Assembly: GCA_021186555.1 (NCBI GenBank)
Contig: JAJKFL010000330.1
Span: 27,829,444-27,893,443, forward strand
From: Reticulitermes speratus
Taxonomy: Eukaryota > Arthropoda > Insecta > Blattodea > Rhinotermitidae
Direction of reading: 5' to 3'
Length of the DNA: 64,000 nucleotides
The notes under the pieces were generated by a model. It made no database searches. It had not been told where the DNA came from and saw nothing but the letters and a program-made list of their open reading frames with translations. Position numbers and translations under genes: made by a program. Below, one piece after another: positions 54,517 to 64,000 of this stretch; within the stretch, counting starts at the first letter, position 1, and every line of letters starts with the position of its first letter.

Positions 54517-57500
54517 CTACAACAAACATGGATAGTCAATAATGGCAAATGAAGGATTAATCTAACAGTAACAATGCAGCATTAAGTAGAAATATTTTCC
54601 CTAATTCAGTACTTCAAAATGCAAGCATTATTGTAATTCCAAATACCAGGACAGATACAAGTACTGTCCTCGTCAGATAACTTGATCCATGTTAGCACAG
54701 GGGTGAAGAGGCAAGCTGGTCTGGGCAGAAGCACAGCGCACGCAGCTCCAACCTTTTCCTCTCCGTTTCAAAAACTTTGATAACTAGCAGGACTCTGCAG
54801 TTCCGTTTAAGCAATGGAGCGAATTGGAGTGTCAAAAATTTCTTCCAGGGGACCTTCTAATAGAACACGTAAAATTTAACCTTAACATTAGTAATTTCAT
54901 TGTGACACACAATGTACTCGTACTCCAAACAGAGTAGATGTTTTTGGAACAGGTATAACATTGCCTGGCAATGCCGACGAGAGCCAAGCAGCGGCAGGAC
55001 CATGCCGACTACAGCTGTGTGCAGTGTTAGGGAGCTCAGGTATCAAGTTATCTGAATATATCTGTATCAACTAAAAGGCAGAAGGTATTCAGGAAGACTT
55101 CTAAAGATATGAACAGATTTGTATAAAAATTTGAAGGCAAAAATAATAAAGAGATCTAATCAACAGCAATGTTGACGATGACACAACCACCGCTGCCGCT
55201 GCTGCCACCACCACCACCAACAACGGCAGTGGCAGCAGCTACAATGACTGCTAATGCTGCTGCTGCCACTACTACTACTACTACTACTATGGCAACCACA
55301 ACAACAACAAAAGAGCATAGGATGTGAAATATGTAACAAATATATGGAGGACAGAAAGAAATCCCCTATCAAAGCACTTACAAATATAAACAATATGCCA
55401 TACCACTGTTTTCTGTACCACCCAAGGATCCTGAATGGCAAAAATGAGATACAAAGTGTAAATACATGCAACATTAAAGTAATATCATAACAACAGGGTC
55501 TGAAAGTTTCAGAGCACTATAGGTTTAAAAATTTGACATAATGTAAGTGTTCTTGAAGTAAAGTACTTATTTTGAGTCTCTTGCACTTAAAATTTAAATA
55601 TATGAAAATATCTGGGATTATGAACTAGCAGAGCCTTAACATACCATATTATGACAGGGACATCATTAATCTTACATTGTCTTTATACATTAGTTTTGAA
55701 TTGAACAGATTTTACAGTAATACAGCAGAAGTAAACAGAAAAGAAGGAAGACTAGCTTTAAAAACAGAAATCACTTCACATTAGACATCTTACTCACTGT
55801 TTTGGATAAAAGCCTTCGGTAAAGACCTGCCACAGTGTTGGATGTGAATGCTTCATACTCCATGTCAATGGCACATATTTCTATGTCAGTGACAGACAGG
55901 AAATGCTGAGGTGGATCTACTATATGACAGCGTTCATAGTTTTTGTTCAGATTCTCAGTCAGGAGACTCAGATACGATTCTCGTGTCTGCAGAAGAAGTG
56001 AGAAAATTAGGTAAAGAGAGGATTCACAACCTTCATAGTTTTGTTATGATCTGAGCTCTATAACAGCAGCAGTAAAAGTGCATTATTGATTGCCAACTTA
56101 GTTGTTATAACTTTCCAAGTAAGGATATAAGTTTCAAACAAAAATAAACATACACTAACTGTCAATCCATTGACTTTCAACCCTGTACTGTCAGCTGCAC
56201 GAACTCTCGAGTATCTGGCTGAAGCATCCACACTTCCTTGGCAAGAGGATTTACGGCGCAGGGCAAACTGCTTCTCAATTAAAACTTGCAAGTCCATTTT
56301 TGCCTTTATTTCATCTCGCTCCATCTTGCTTTCTGTTTTATAAAGTTCTGCCTCTCTGTAAGCAATTCATCTCTCTGAATAAAATATATGCCTGTTATTG
56401 ACTGTATTGTTTATAAAACTTAGAAAACCACATGTAGTTACTAAAATTAGCCTACATAAGAGTTCTTATGCCAACGAATTTTAAGTTCCACAGAGAAATC
56501 AACTTCACACAAGAAAACTTACTTCTTTTGGCTTGTCCTTCCTCCACCATACAAATCTGAACTATCCTCTCTCAGTATCAGGCCATTACCTTTAGAAATA
56601 TGCCTGTAGAATTTTTCAAGAGATTCCTCAACATTTCCTGGGTTCTTACATACGTCACATTGCTTCTGTGTCTTACAGGGAGGAGGTTTATCACCAAAAA
56701 AATCAGCAAAAACTCCATGCCTACACCTGTAAGAGAAATGTACAATATATACCATGCACATATTAAGGTTCAGTAAGTGCTTCCATTAACCCAGACACCA
56801 AATAGGAAATTATTTGGAGGACTCAGAGTAGTTCAAACTAAATCACATGGTTTTGTTTCAAACAAGGAAATACCAGTAAAATGTAGAAGTGCAATGTCTG
56901 CAATACACTTTAAACAAAAGCTGACATATGCAGCAGAGAAATTAAACCTTGCCAAAAATAAAACAGAACCTAGGTAACCAAAATTAGGTTTTTAAGAAGT
57001 AAAACTGGGAAAACAAGAAGAGACAGTTAGGAATGGGAAATTTTTAAATTTCACACGCATTCTGAAACAGAAACTTAACCATTTTATGAGGTATTGTGGA
57101 TGTGTATATAGACATAAGAATATAAAAATACCAACAATGTACACTACAAAAAATATATCTATTAATTAAAGACCTAACATGATACACCATCCCTGATGAT
57201 CACAACTTGCCAAAACTCTTTCATTAATAAATATATTCATTTGTAGTGTACGATGTAGGTATTTTATACTAACGCAGAATTTATCTATCTGAGGCATATG
57301 GTCCATCTATATCATGGGTCACCAACCCATGGCTCCAGATTGTATTATACAGCCTGTGGCCCAATTTGTAAATTATGTACATACTATAAAAATTACACAA
57401 TAATTTAGGCACAAAAGTCACTCAGACGCTATTCACAGGATGTGATGTTCAATGGCAATGACATTGGAAATTTGGTCCCACACAGGCAAAACATGTTCAC

Positions 57501-60500
57501 CCCCTTGTAATTCATCAACAATTAAAAGAGGCATATAGTGATGGTGTAATGAGAGTGTTGCATATGACACAATGATCAAATTCACATCCATTTCAGGTTT
57601 CCGCAGTGCAGATATTAGAGGATTCTGGTTGTCTTGGATCAGTGGCATAGATAAGACCCCTGCAGACCCTGTGCCACGGTCGAGGTGGGGGGGGGGGGCA
57701 AAGATACTGAATACTAAAATTTATTGCGAGTTCTTTCAGACCATATTCCATTCTTCTGACAGAAGACAGTATCCTGAGAGATCTGGGAGTAACTTCGCCA
57801 ATAATCATTGGGATGTCCCTGACTATCAAGTCGCAGAAGCGTACAACAAATCACTGTCTGGTATGTATACTGGGGTTGACACACCCTAACATTCAAAGGA
57901 CCGGAGTGCCTTCATCTTTACGAATGTGAGTGCCTAATGTTCTAGGACTCCATATCCTTGAATTTTAAGCAAGAAAACAATCTGGGCAGACATAGATTAC
58001 AATTAAACTAATCAAGTGACAATCAGTTCCCTTAACCTTAGGTACAATGCATAAGGTAAAAACTTACTTCACTTGTTCACAGTACTCCACCATTTTTTGA
58101 AAGCTCTTATAGGCTAAGATGGCTTTCTCTTTCTTGGAAGGTTTCTTGGCATTGCTTATTTCCTTGCGAAGAAGAAAATCCATGGCATCCCTTTCCTGTT
58201 TAGAATAATATATCCGGCAGTACGATGGTCTCCCATCTCGACCAGCACGTCCAGATTCTTGGTAATAAGCAGCCACATTTTGTGGTACACCCCAGTGGAC
58301 AACAAACCTAAAAAGTGAGTTATTTACAGAATTTATAGGTACAATAAAATGACAGAATCAGAAAGCTTTATGGAAATAAGAAGTGTGTAGTTTTAATTCT
58401 GCATACACTTCCTAAGTTGTTTATATTAGTGGCCATTAAATATGCAGTAACAGTGCAGTATACAGGAATAAGCGGCACTTCACTGAAATAAAATGTGCTG
58501 CATTCCTGAGGTCACTGCACATTCTACTGCATTACTGTATGCACATCATGTCACTCTAAATCAAAACCAGCCAATGAAAAACAGTAACCATCAAAAAAAG
58601 GAACAAAAATAACACAGGACTTGCCTTCAGTCTTTCCAGTTTCTGATTTTAAGACACGGAATAAGTGAAAAAAGCACAGTATATGTCTATCATGGAAAGA
58701 CATTGTGCACAGAATGCCCCTGAATTGGTATCACGATGTCTACAGTTATGCTTACCTCACAGAGCCTTTATCCACACCCATTCCAAAACTAACAGTAGCA
58801 CTTATCACTGGATATTTTCCATGCATCCATTCCTCTTGCACGCGTATTCTTTCCTTTGTATGCAATCCTCATTAAAAGAGAAAATATCAGTTGTAAATAC
58901 AAATGTTTTTCTTTGTATATATATATACCTCAAACTGCAATATTTGAAAGGGCAAGTATACTACCTGCATGATACGCTACTGTCTGTACACCTTTACGAG
59001 TCAGGTATGTTGCTACTTCCTCTGTAGCTTCTCTGGTGCGACAATAAATTATTCCACAACTTTTATTTCCCTGTGAACATGTCACATATGAATTATGAGT
59101 ACTCACAATAACAGATTTTCCTCTATACAATACACTTACAAAATTATGTTTCTGATTTGAACTTGTCATTTCAATGTCAGTTTTAAACCATGGCAGACAA
59201 TTTCTGTCAACTTACAACATAATGTGCAGACCATGATAATGAAGTAGTTGGCATGTTATAATTTCCTTTCACTTCAATGTAATCTCTATGCATTACTCCT
59301 TTATTTAACAGGCACAAGCACCACAACGTCATAAATTTTGTACAAAAAATACAACATTATCACTGATACCATGTACCATACCTTACATCAGTTCTCAAAA
59401 GTCACTACAAATTATGACTGTAATTCCACACACTAAGAAACATCTGGCAACTATACTGTAGCTGCCTATCCACAGAGTACTAATGAGAACATTTTGAAAC
59501 GTTAGGTGAGTGGAGGCTAAGGTAGTGTACACGTGGAATCATATATTATGGATGCTGCATTATTATGAAAAGTAACTCAGAAGCACGATATGAATGAACA
59601 TACTGCATTCAAATTAAACTACCTCCAGATTTCCTACTTAAGTTCACAGCTTGGTCGAAAAACAGTGCTGGTTCAGAGTGTGAATTCAGAATTCCAAATG
59701 CACTTCGCAGCAGTTACCACTTCCATGATACCACTGTTCAAAGTACTGACCAACTAACTACACGCAGTAGATTACTTATAACAAATTCATAATTGCTCAT
59801 AAAGTAAAAAAAAAAGGTCTTGCATTTTATTGAACCCAAAGTTCATTACCATGATCAAACAGGCCAGACACTTGTCCTTATCCTTAACCAGATGAACCCA
59901 CACCATTCCACATCCTCCCTCCCTCCTGTTTATTAAAGATCAAGTTTAATATTATCTTCTGAGCTTTAATTATACTTCAGAGTAGTCTCTTCCTTTCAGA
60001 TTTACTGACCAAACTACTGTATGCATTTCTCACATCTACATGTCCTGTTCATTTAATTTTCTTTAATTTGATCAACCTAACAACATTTGATAAAGGGTAC
60101 ACACTGTGAATCTCCATATTACGCAGTTTTCTCAGCTTTCTTTTGGTTCCTTTCTCTTAGGTTAACAAAAAGATAGATGTAACATTGAATTATTGGTATG
60201 CATTCTGTCCAGTATACTCATAAACATTTACCACAACTTACTGGTTTATCGTGATGATCATCACGAAGGTGATCACTGATGAAATCCTTCAAATCCTCAA
60301 ATGGGTTTGCCATTGCATTTTGGAATACAACATTGTAAAACAAATTTGAACGGTAGCAAGGTGTTTTGTATTTTCCAACTGGTTTCTGTAGCCGCAACTG
60401 CTTAATGATATCTTCAATTACCTATGGAAGAAATGTCTAAGAAGAAATTTGTGTGAACACTGTACTCAAATATTTTCTTCAAAATAAGTTACTCAGACAA

Positions 60501-62839
60501 GTTCATAAGTAACAGAGACCAGTGTAATTGAATGCATGGCATCCGGTGTATCCCAAGGGTGTCCATAAATCAAATCCTATGGCATGGAATGAGTCTATTT
60601 TCACAGATAAATAAGATTCAAAAATAGAACCATAAGCTATGCCATGACCTTTCATATCAGTCAATAATGAATGCTCATGCTAATATCTATCAACACTAAC
60701 TGCCTAATATGGTCTGAATGTACCATCTCACTAAAATTTCAGTAGAATTATAAATATAAATAAAGGTTTCACTGGGAGATGACTAATTAAAATAAGAAGC
60801 AAACAACCCAGAAAACAGATTACTGTATGCAATGTCTAATAACAGATTGTGTCATGTAAATCGTTCAGACAACACAAGTGATCCGGGTCAAATCCTTTAA
60901 CAACTCACATTTCAGTCTGTCTAATCACTTAACACTGGTCCTCACCACTCCCCCCCCCCCCCCCCCCCCCCAAAATGGAATTATTCTGTTAACATGTTTG
61001 CTTGTTTTCCTACAATTTAATACACAAATTTGTACATTATAAATACACCAAACAACCACTTCCATAACGCAGAATCCACGCACTGAACACTACACTGAAA
61101 TAATGGAATCCAGTCCACACAATCACATATTATTTCTCTAATACCTATTTTAATATTATTCCCATACATACACGTGTGCGTGTGCACATGTTTACACACA
61201 CCCACACACAAAGTGCTCTTTTATGATAGAATGCAATTGTATGATATACCAGCACCTTTATTGATGGTGACATGTTAGATGAATATTATAAAGTCAGACC
61301 TAGGTGAAAAAATAGATGTTATTTGCTCTTCAATCCAGAACTTATGTCACAATATGAAACAACACATTAACATATCTTCTTTTTGTATGTTTTAATATAA
61401 AGACAGGGGTATTTTTAACTTTATATGCTGTTGAGCAGACAGTGGCAGCACTTTTATTTTAAAAAAGCACACACATGCATGCATGCCACAAAAATCTGAA
61501 ACACTTGAAGAAGTAAAGGTTGTTTCATCAGTAAGTCTACAATGATGTGCAATGAAGCTGTGAAGTCCCACAATCCTATCACAACAATACACAAAAAATT
61601 GTCAGGAAACAATTTTTTTTATCTCAAACTTCATTCAATATTAACTGGAAGCAACAATTTCCTTCAGTTTTCTTCATCTTTGAACATTCACCATAATCAA
61701 TAATGTTTACTACAGGCTTGGTGATTGTGCACTGCCATGTTTTAATCCTAATATATGCATTTAAACACACTAATTCCACATCAACACAGGTATATCAGCT
61801 TTACAATAAAAGCAATCAAAATATTTCTGGATTGAATCCCTTTCTTCATACTTAACATGTTCAGCAGTTACTCCACACTGCCTCTTTCAAAGTACTTTCC
61901 TTGTGACAAGATACAGTGAGGCCAGCTATTCTGTCTTGCCAAAAGCATCTATGGAAGTTCTGTGTTTTGAACTCTGCAAGTGTAACCTGGACTCTTCTTT
62001 AATCACAATGTCATCAAATCACTTCCCCTTGAGAAGCAACTGGGGTTTTGGAAGAAGGTAAAAGGCAACAGAGCAGGACGTGAAGGGTAAAAATGTGAGG
62101 GACAACAAATCATTCAGTTTCCACTTGCACAAACAAGTACAGTGAGCAGGTGCAGTGTGTCACTTCTCAGGATATGTTTGTTACACATGTTCTCCAGACA
62201 CCATTAAACATCTGTTCTCAGTTTGTCCCAGAGAGGTAACTCAAGATACACAATCTCTCAATGTATAAATTATGTTCTATGTTTCCTCTTCAAAAGCAAG
62301 TCTTAACTGCTTGGCTGGGGACAGAACTTAATGCACATGCATTGTTCTTAATGTCTGCCACTAAAACGAAACAAAAATTGTACACAGCACTCACATGATC
62401 TTACTTCACAAAAAGTTACTTCTGATTTCACACATACCATCCTTTTTTAAATTACTAGAAAATAATTCAGCAGACTGCATTCTATCATCATAGCAATGGA
62501 ACTTAAAGTAATTATGGTACTTTTACCTTCCAGACAATTAAAAAAAGTCTGGATCATACCTCATATACCACACAACCCATGAATCTCCTTACTAATGCCT
62601 CCCCATGAGTGTTTTGCTGCAACACTGGAAGAAATGCAATCTGTAACACAAATGCAAGTTACCTCTGGACTTGCAGTTGCAGTTAGTGCCACCCATGGTA
62701 CATCCTTGTATTTACTCCGAAGCTGGCCCAATTTCAAGTAATCTGGTCTAAAATCATGTCCCCACTGACTAACACAATGGGCTTCATCTACAATGATGTA
62801 TGATACCTTTTGGAAGTTGTGAAGCTCACCTATGAGGAC
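53077..62839 (-). CDS. RECQL5: RECQL5, RecQ5 DNA helicase (9 visible exons, 947 aa, 5' partial)
   Basis: RECQL5 is a 3'-5' superfamily 2 helicase that removes RAD51 from single-stranded DNA and restrains RNA polymerase II in the nucleus. Exons, in order: 62839-62663, 60421-60242, 59070-58965, 58867-58756, 58307-58068, 56726-56523, 56355-56160, 55986-55798, 54516-53077. They sum to 2844 bases with all phases matching. Numbered within the visible part: DEAH box 18-21, TATAS 53-57, GIIYCRTRE near 125, SFGMGVDK near 181, [10 protein letters not shown] 208-217, and the RecQ zinc-binding cysteines 273, 289, 295 and 298. After these comes the IEKQFALRR helical region, which matches the KIX-like part. 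Then there is a long Ser- and acid-rich linker containing PASHLYN. The C-terminal SRI-type helix pair is at about 883-922 ([20 protein letters not shown]). The SRI end identifies RECQL5 rather than BLM, WRN or RECQL1. Roughly 140 N-terminal residues, with Walker A, lie right of 64000. Confidence 0.93.
54674..55054. repeat. Possible MITE in the last RECQL5 intron
   Basis: CAGATAACTTGAT at the left is matched by the perfect complement ATCAAGTTATCTG at the right, 13 bases at each end of 381 bases. No target duplication is evident. No coding capacity is seen. Confidence 0.5.
55186..55315 (+). repeat. Mixed trinucleotide repeat cluster
   Basis: Runs of GCTGCC, ACC, GCT, ACT and ACA triplets lie together in the last RECQL5 intron. 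The poly-Ser/Cys and poly-Leu short frames on the two strands come from this repeat. Confidence 0.9.
55798..55986 (-). CDS. RECQL5: RECQL5 exon (KIX-like region, second half)
   Basis: The exon follows TCTGCAG and encodes [20 protein letters not shown] and [20 protein letters not shown]. This matches the ELEYEAF...NLYK block of vertebrate RECQL5. It ends before GTGAGT. Confidence 0.88.
56160..56355 (-). CDS. RECQL5: RECQL5 exon (KIX-like region, first half)
   Basis: The exon follows GCTTACAG and encodes [20 protein letters not shown] and [12 protein letters not shown]. It ends after ACA in phase 0 with donor GTTAGT. This position is fixed by the next exon's phase. Confidence 0.85.
56523..56726 (-). 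CDS. RECQL5: RECQL5 exon (zinc-binding cysteines)
   Basis: The exon follows TCTTACAG and encodes [17 protein letters not shown] and CDVCKNPG, the four-cysteine RecQ zinc site. It then gives the LYGGGR segment and ends in phase 2 before GTAAGT. Confidence 0.9.
57430..57900. repeat. Unassigned repeat-like segment in a RECQL5 intron
   Basis: Overlapping frames occur on both strands (for example [20 protein letters not shown] on the minus strand), with an internal G run at about 57687. The translation is transposon-like in style but I cannot name a family. Text at 57311-57370 (GGGTCACCAACCCATGGCTC) resembles a hAT MITE end. Confidence 0.3.
58068..58307 (-). CDS. RECQL5: RECQL5 exon (motif VI)
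   Basis: One base completes Arg192. The exon encodes [10 protein letters not shown], the arginine-finger motif [10 protein letters not shown] and the start of the zinc-binding subdomain. It ends AA before GTAAGT. Confidence 0.92.
58756..58867 (-). CDS. RECQL5: RECQL5 exon (motif V)
   Basis: The exon begins with the two bases GA that complete Gly and encodes [14 protein letters not shown] and [11 protein letters not shown]. It ends AG before GTAAGC. The acceptor (TTTAATGAG) is weak, but the frame requires it. Confidence 0.85.
58965..59070 (-). CDS. RECQL5: RECQL5 exon (motif IV region)
   Basis: The exon follows TTCACAG and encodes [20 protein letters not shown] to VAYHA. It ends with the first base of a Gly codon before GTAGTA. 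Confidence 0.9.
60242..60421 (-). CDS. RECQL5: RECQL5 exon
   Basis: Sixty codons follow a CCATAG acceptor. They include [11 protein letters not shown] and [14 protein letters not shown], the start of the second RecA-like domain. It ends in phase 0 before GTAAGT. Confidence 0.9.
60950..60972 (+). repeat. Poly-C tract (23 C)
   Basis: An uninterrupted homopolymer in a RECQL5 intron. Its length is likely to be uncertain in the assembly. Confidence 0.95.
60973..62640. other. RECQL5 intron, nothing else seen
   Basis: Apart from short CA runs near 61195-61210, this long intron shows no exon or recognisable element. Confidence 0.4.
62663..62839 (-). CDS. RECQL5: RECQL5 exon (DEAH box, motif III)
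   Basis: The exon follows TTTGTAG in phase 0 and encodes 59 residues with [18 protein letters not shown] and ALTATASPE. It ends GAG before GTAACT. No further exon was found between it and the window end. Confidence 0.9.
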
Positions 62840-63485
62840 CTACAAACATATTAATAAACTTAAGCAGATTTTCCAGGAAGGATGTACATACACATTCATA
62901 TCTTAAAAACAACAGTTTGCCTTAACAGTAGGGCGATCAGTTGTGCATGCCTCTTTTCCTTGGAATGTTGTAGTACACACTAATATTATTATGAAATTAC
63001 AACTGTACTAGCAAAGTTAACTGAGATCCATCCATTCATCTACTTCTCGATCCTTAAGAGTCACTACTTCAAGAAGTTTTGCTTGCAAGAAGCTGTGGCA
63101 GCATAGCTGGTGTAGTGACTAGACTATGGGGTGGAGAACCAAAGAACCCTGGGCCAATTTTCAGCACACACAAAGGAAGTCTCCAAGGCATCCAGACTAG
63201 TTTGGGACCCCCACCCCCACAAGACTCCCATTCAATGGCTATAAGGGGGAGGGGGGGGGGGGAGCTTTCCACAGAGGTAATCTAGGCAGAGAGTAAAGCT
63301 GAGCACTCGCGTCCATCTAAAACCAAGGTGGAGCTATACCTCCTCTCCCCCATGTGTCTTCATAGCATACACAGAAACAACTTTACATTCTTCATCAAAA
63401 TTGTTCCCTTTTCCCACCTTCCTCATATTTGCTATACGCTACTTCCAAAATAACTTCCTTGACCTCACTACCCAAACTCAGTAAG

Positions 63486-63806
63486 ATTAAAAAAGGTAAA
63501 GGTAAAAAAATCCCTGTACAGGCCTGGACAGGACCTGAGGGTTCCAGAAGGTTGAGGCCCCCAGATTTCAAGACAATTGGCACATGAAGGTGGTAAGGTT
63601 GTCAGCTCTATGCACCAGCTGCCTTTACTCCCCAGGAAATATTCCTGGTATTCATTTCTGTTAGAGGCTGAGTTGATCCCAGGGCCATGGTGTGGCTGGA
63701 AGGATTATGTCAATGAAAAATTCCAGTGACACCATCAGGAACTGAACCTGCGACCTTCCGGCTTATAGCACAGCGTTTCAACCAACTGCGCCACTGCATG
63801 CCCCCA
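63486..63806 (-). mobile_element. tRNA-derived SINE
   Basis: Read on the minus strand, it starts GCATGCAGTGGCGCAGTTGG, which contains an A box (TGGCGCAGTTGG, 63793-63782). The B box GGTTCAGTTCC follows at 63748-63738, about 35 bases on, as in a tRNA promoter. A unique body of about 230 bases follows and ends in an ACCTTT-type run at about 63486-63510. It lies in the RECQL5 5' intron, in the gene's orientation. Confidence 0.85.
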
Positions 63807-64000
63807 AACTCAGTAAGATTAGGCTAGTTTAACTCAGTTTCTTTTTAGGTATGTTTGCATTGGATCTAGTAGAGGGCTTGGCAAATACTTGGTGCCAGGT
63901 TGCCTAGAAACTGCCATGGCACCTAGTGTTCTCAAGAAAAATGAATTTTCGCTTATGGCTATTTTTACAATGACTGCACCACAGAACTGCTCATCTCCTG

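Noticed and set aside
55160-55490. Poly-Ser/Cys and poly-Leu frames
   Set aside because: They come from the trinucleotide repeat cluster at 55186-55315.

Overview
The window looks like insect nuclear DNA, most likely from a polyneopteran such as a cockroach or termite (Blattodea). It has intron-rich genes, AT-rich spacers, short (TTAGG) runs, and many decayed LINE tails, mariner-, Tigger- and hAT-type DNA elements, tRNA-like SINEs and fold-back repeats of kinds I associate with Blattodea. The taxon is an inference from repeat content and was not tested by search.

Three protein-coding genes can be supported by exon-by-exon reading. (1) The 3' end of an FLVCR-family heme/choline transporter, + strand, 55-996, two exons. 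(2) A complete RAD51C (RAD51 paralogue), - strand, 49412-34488. Its eight exons join in phase to 330 codons, and its introns are filled with LINE, mariner-like, SINE and minisatellite DNA. (3) RECQL5 (RecQ5 helicase), - strand, 62839-53077. Nine visible exons join in phase to 947 codons, from the DEAH box to the C-terminal SRI domain; the N-terminus with Walker A lies beyond base 64000. RECQL5 and RAD51C lie in tandem on one strand with about 3.7 kb between them. Both act on RAD51-dependent homologous recombination.

Between FLVCR and RAD51C lie about 33 kb with no gene I can name. The dominant feature there is a giant, nearly perfect palindrome at about 11541-24078. Its two arms are about 6.3 kb each and differ by scattered substitutions, a poly-C/poly-G tract of 27 against 17 bases, an 11-bp duplication and a 3-bp indel. 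The apex (about 17715-17890) is itself a small fold-back element. The palindrome may be a real inverted duplication or an assembly or library fold-back artefact; the sequence alone does not decide. The rest of the stretch holds degenerate LINE tails, fold-back elements, one internally deleted Tigger, a CpG-richer segment with a CRE-like site at 25078, and two unassigned open frames.

The most useful leads are the palindrome, the LINE-derived repeats only 12 bp from a RAD51C splice acceptor, a LINE 3' UTR expanded into a minisatellite, and the pairing of RAD51C with RECQL5. I found no prokaryotic-type system, CRISPR array or gene cluster of unknown function.
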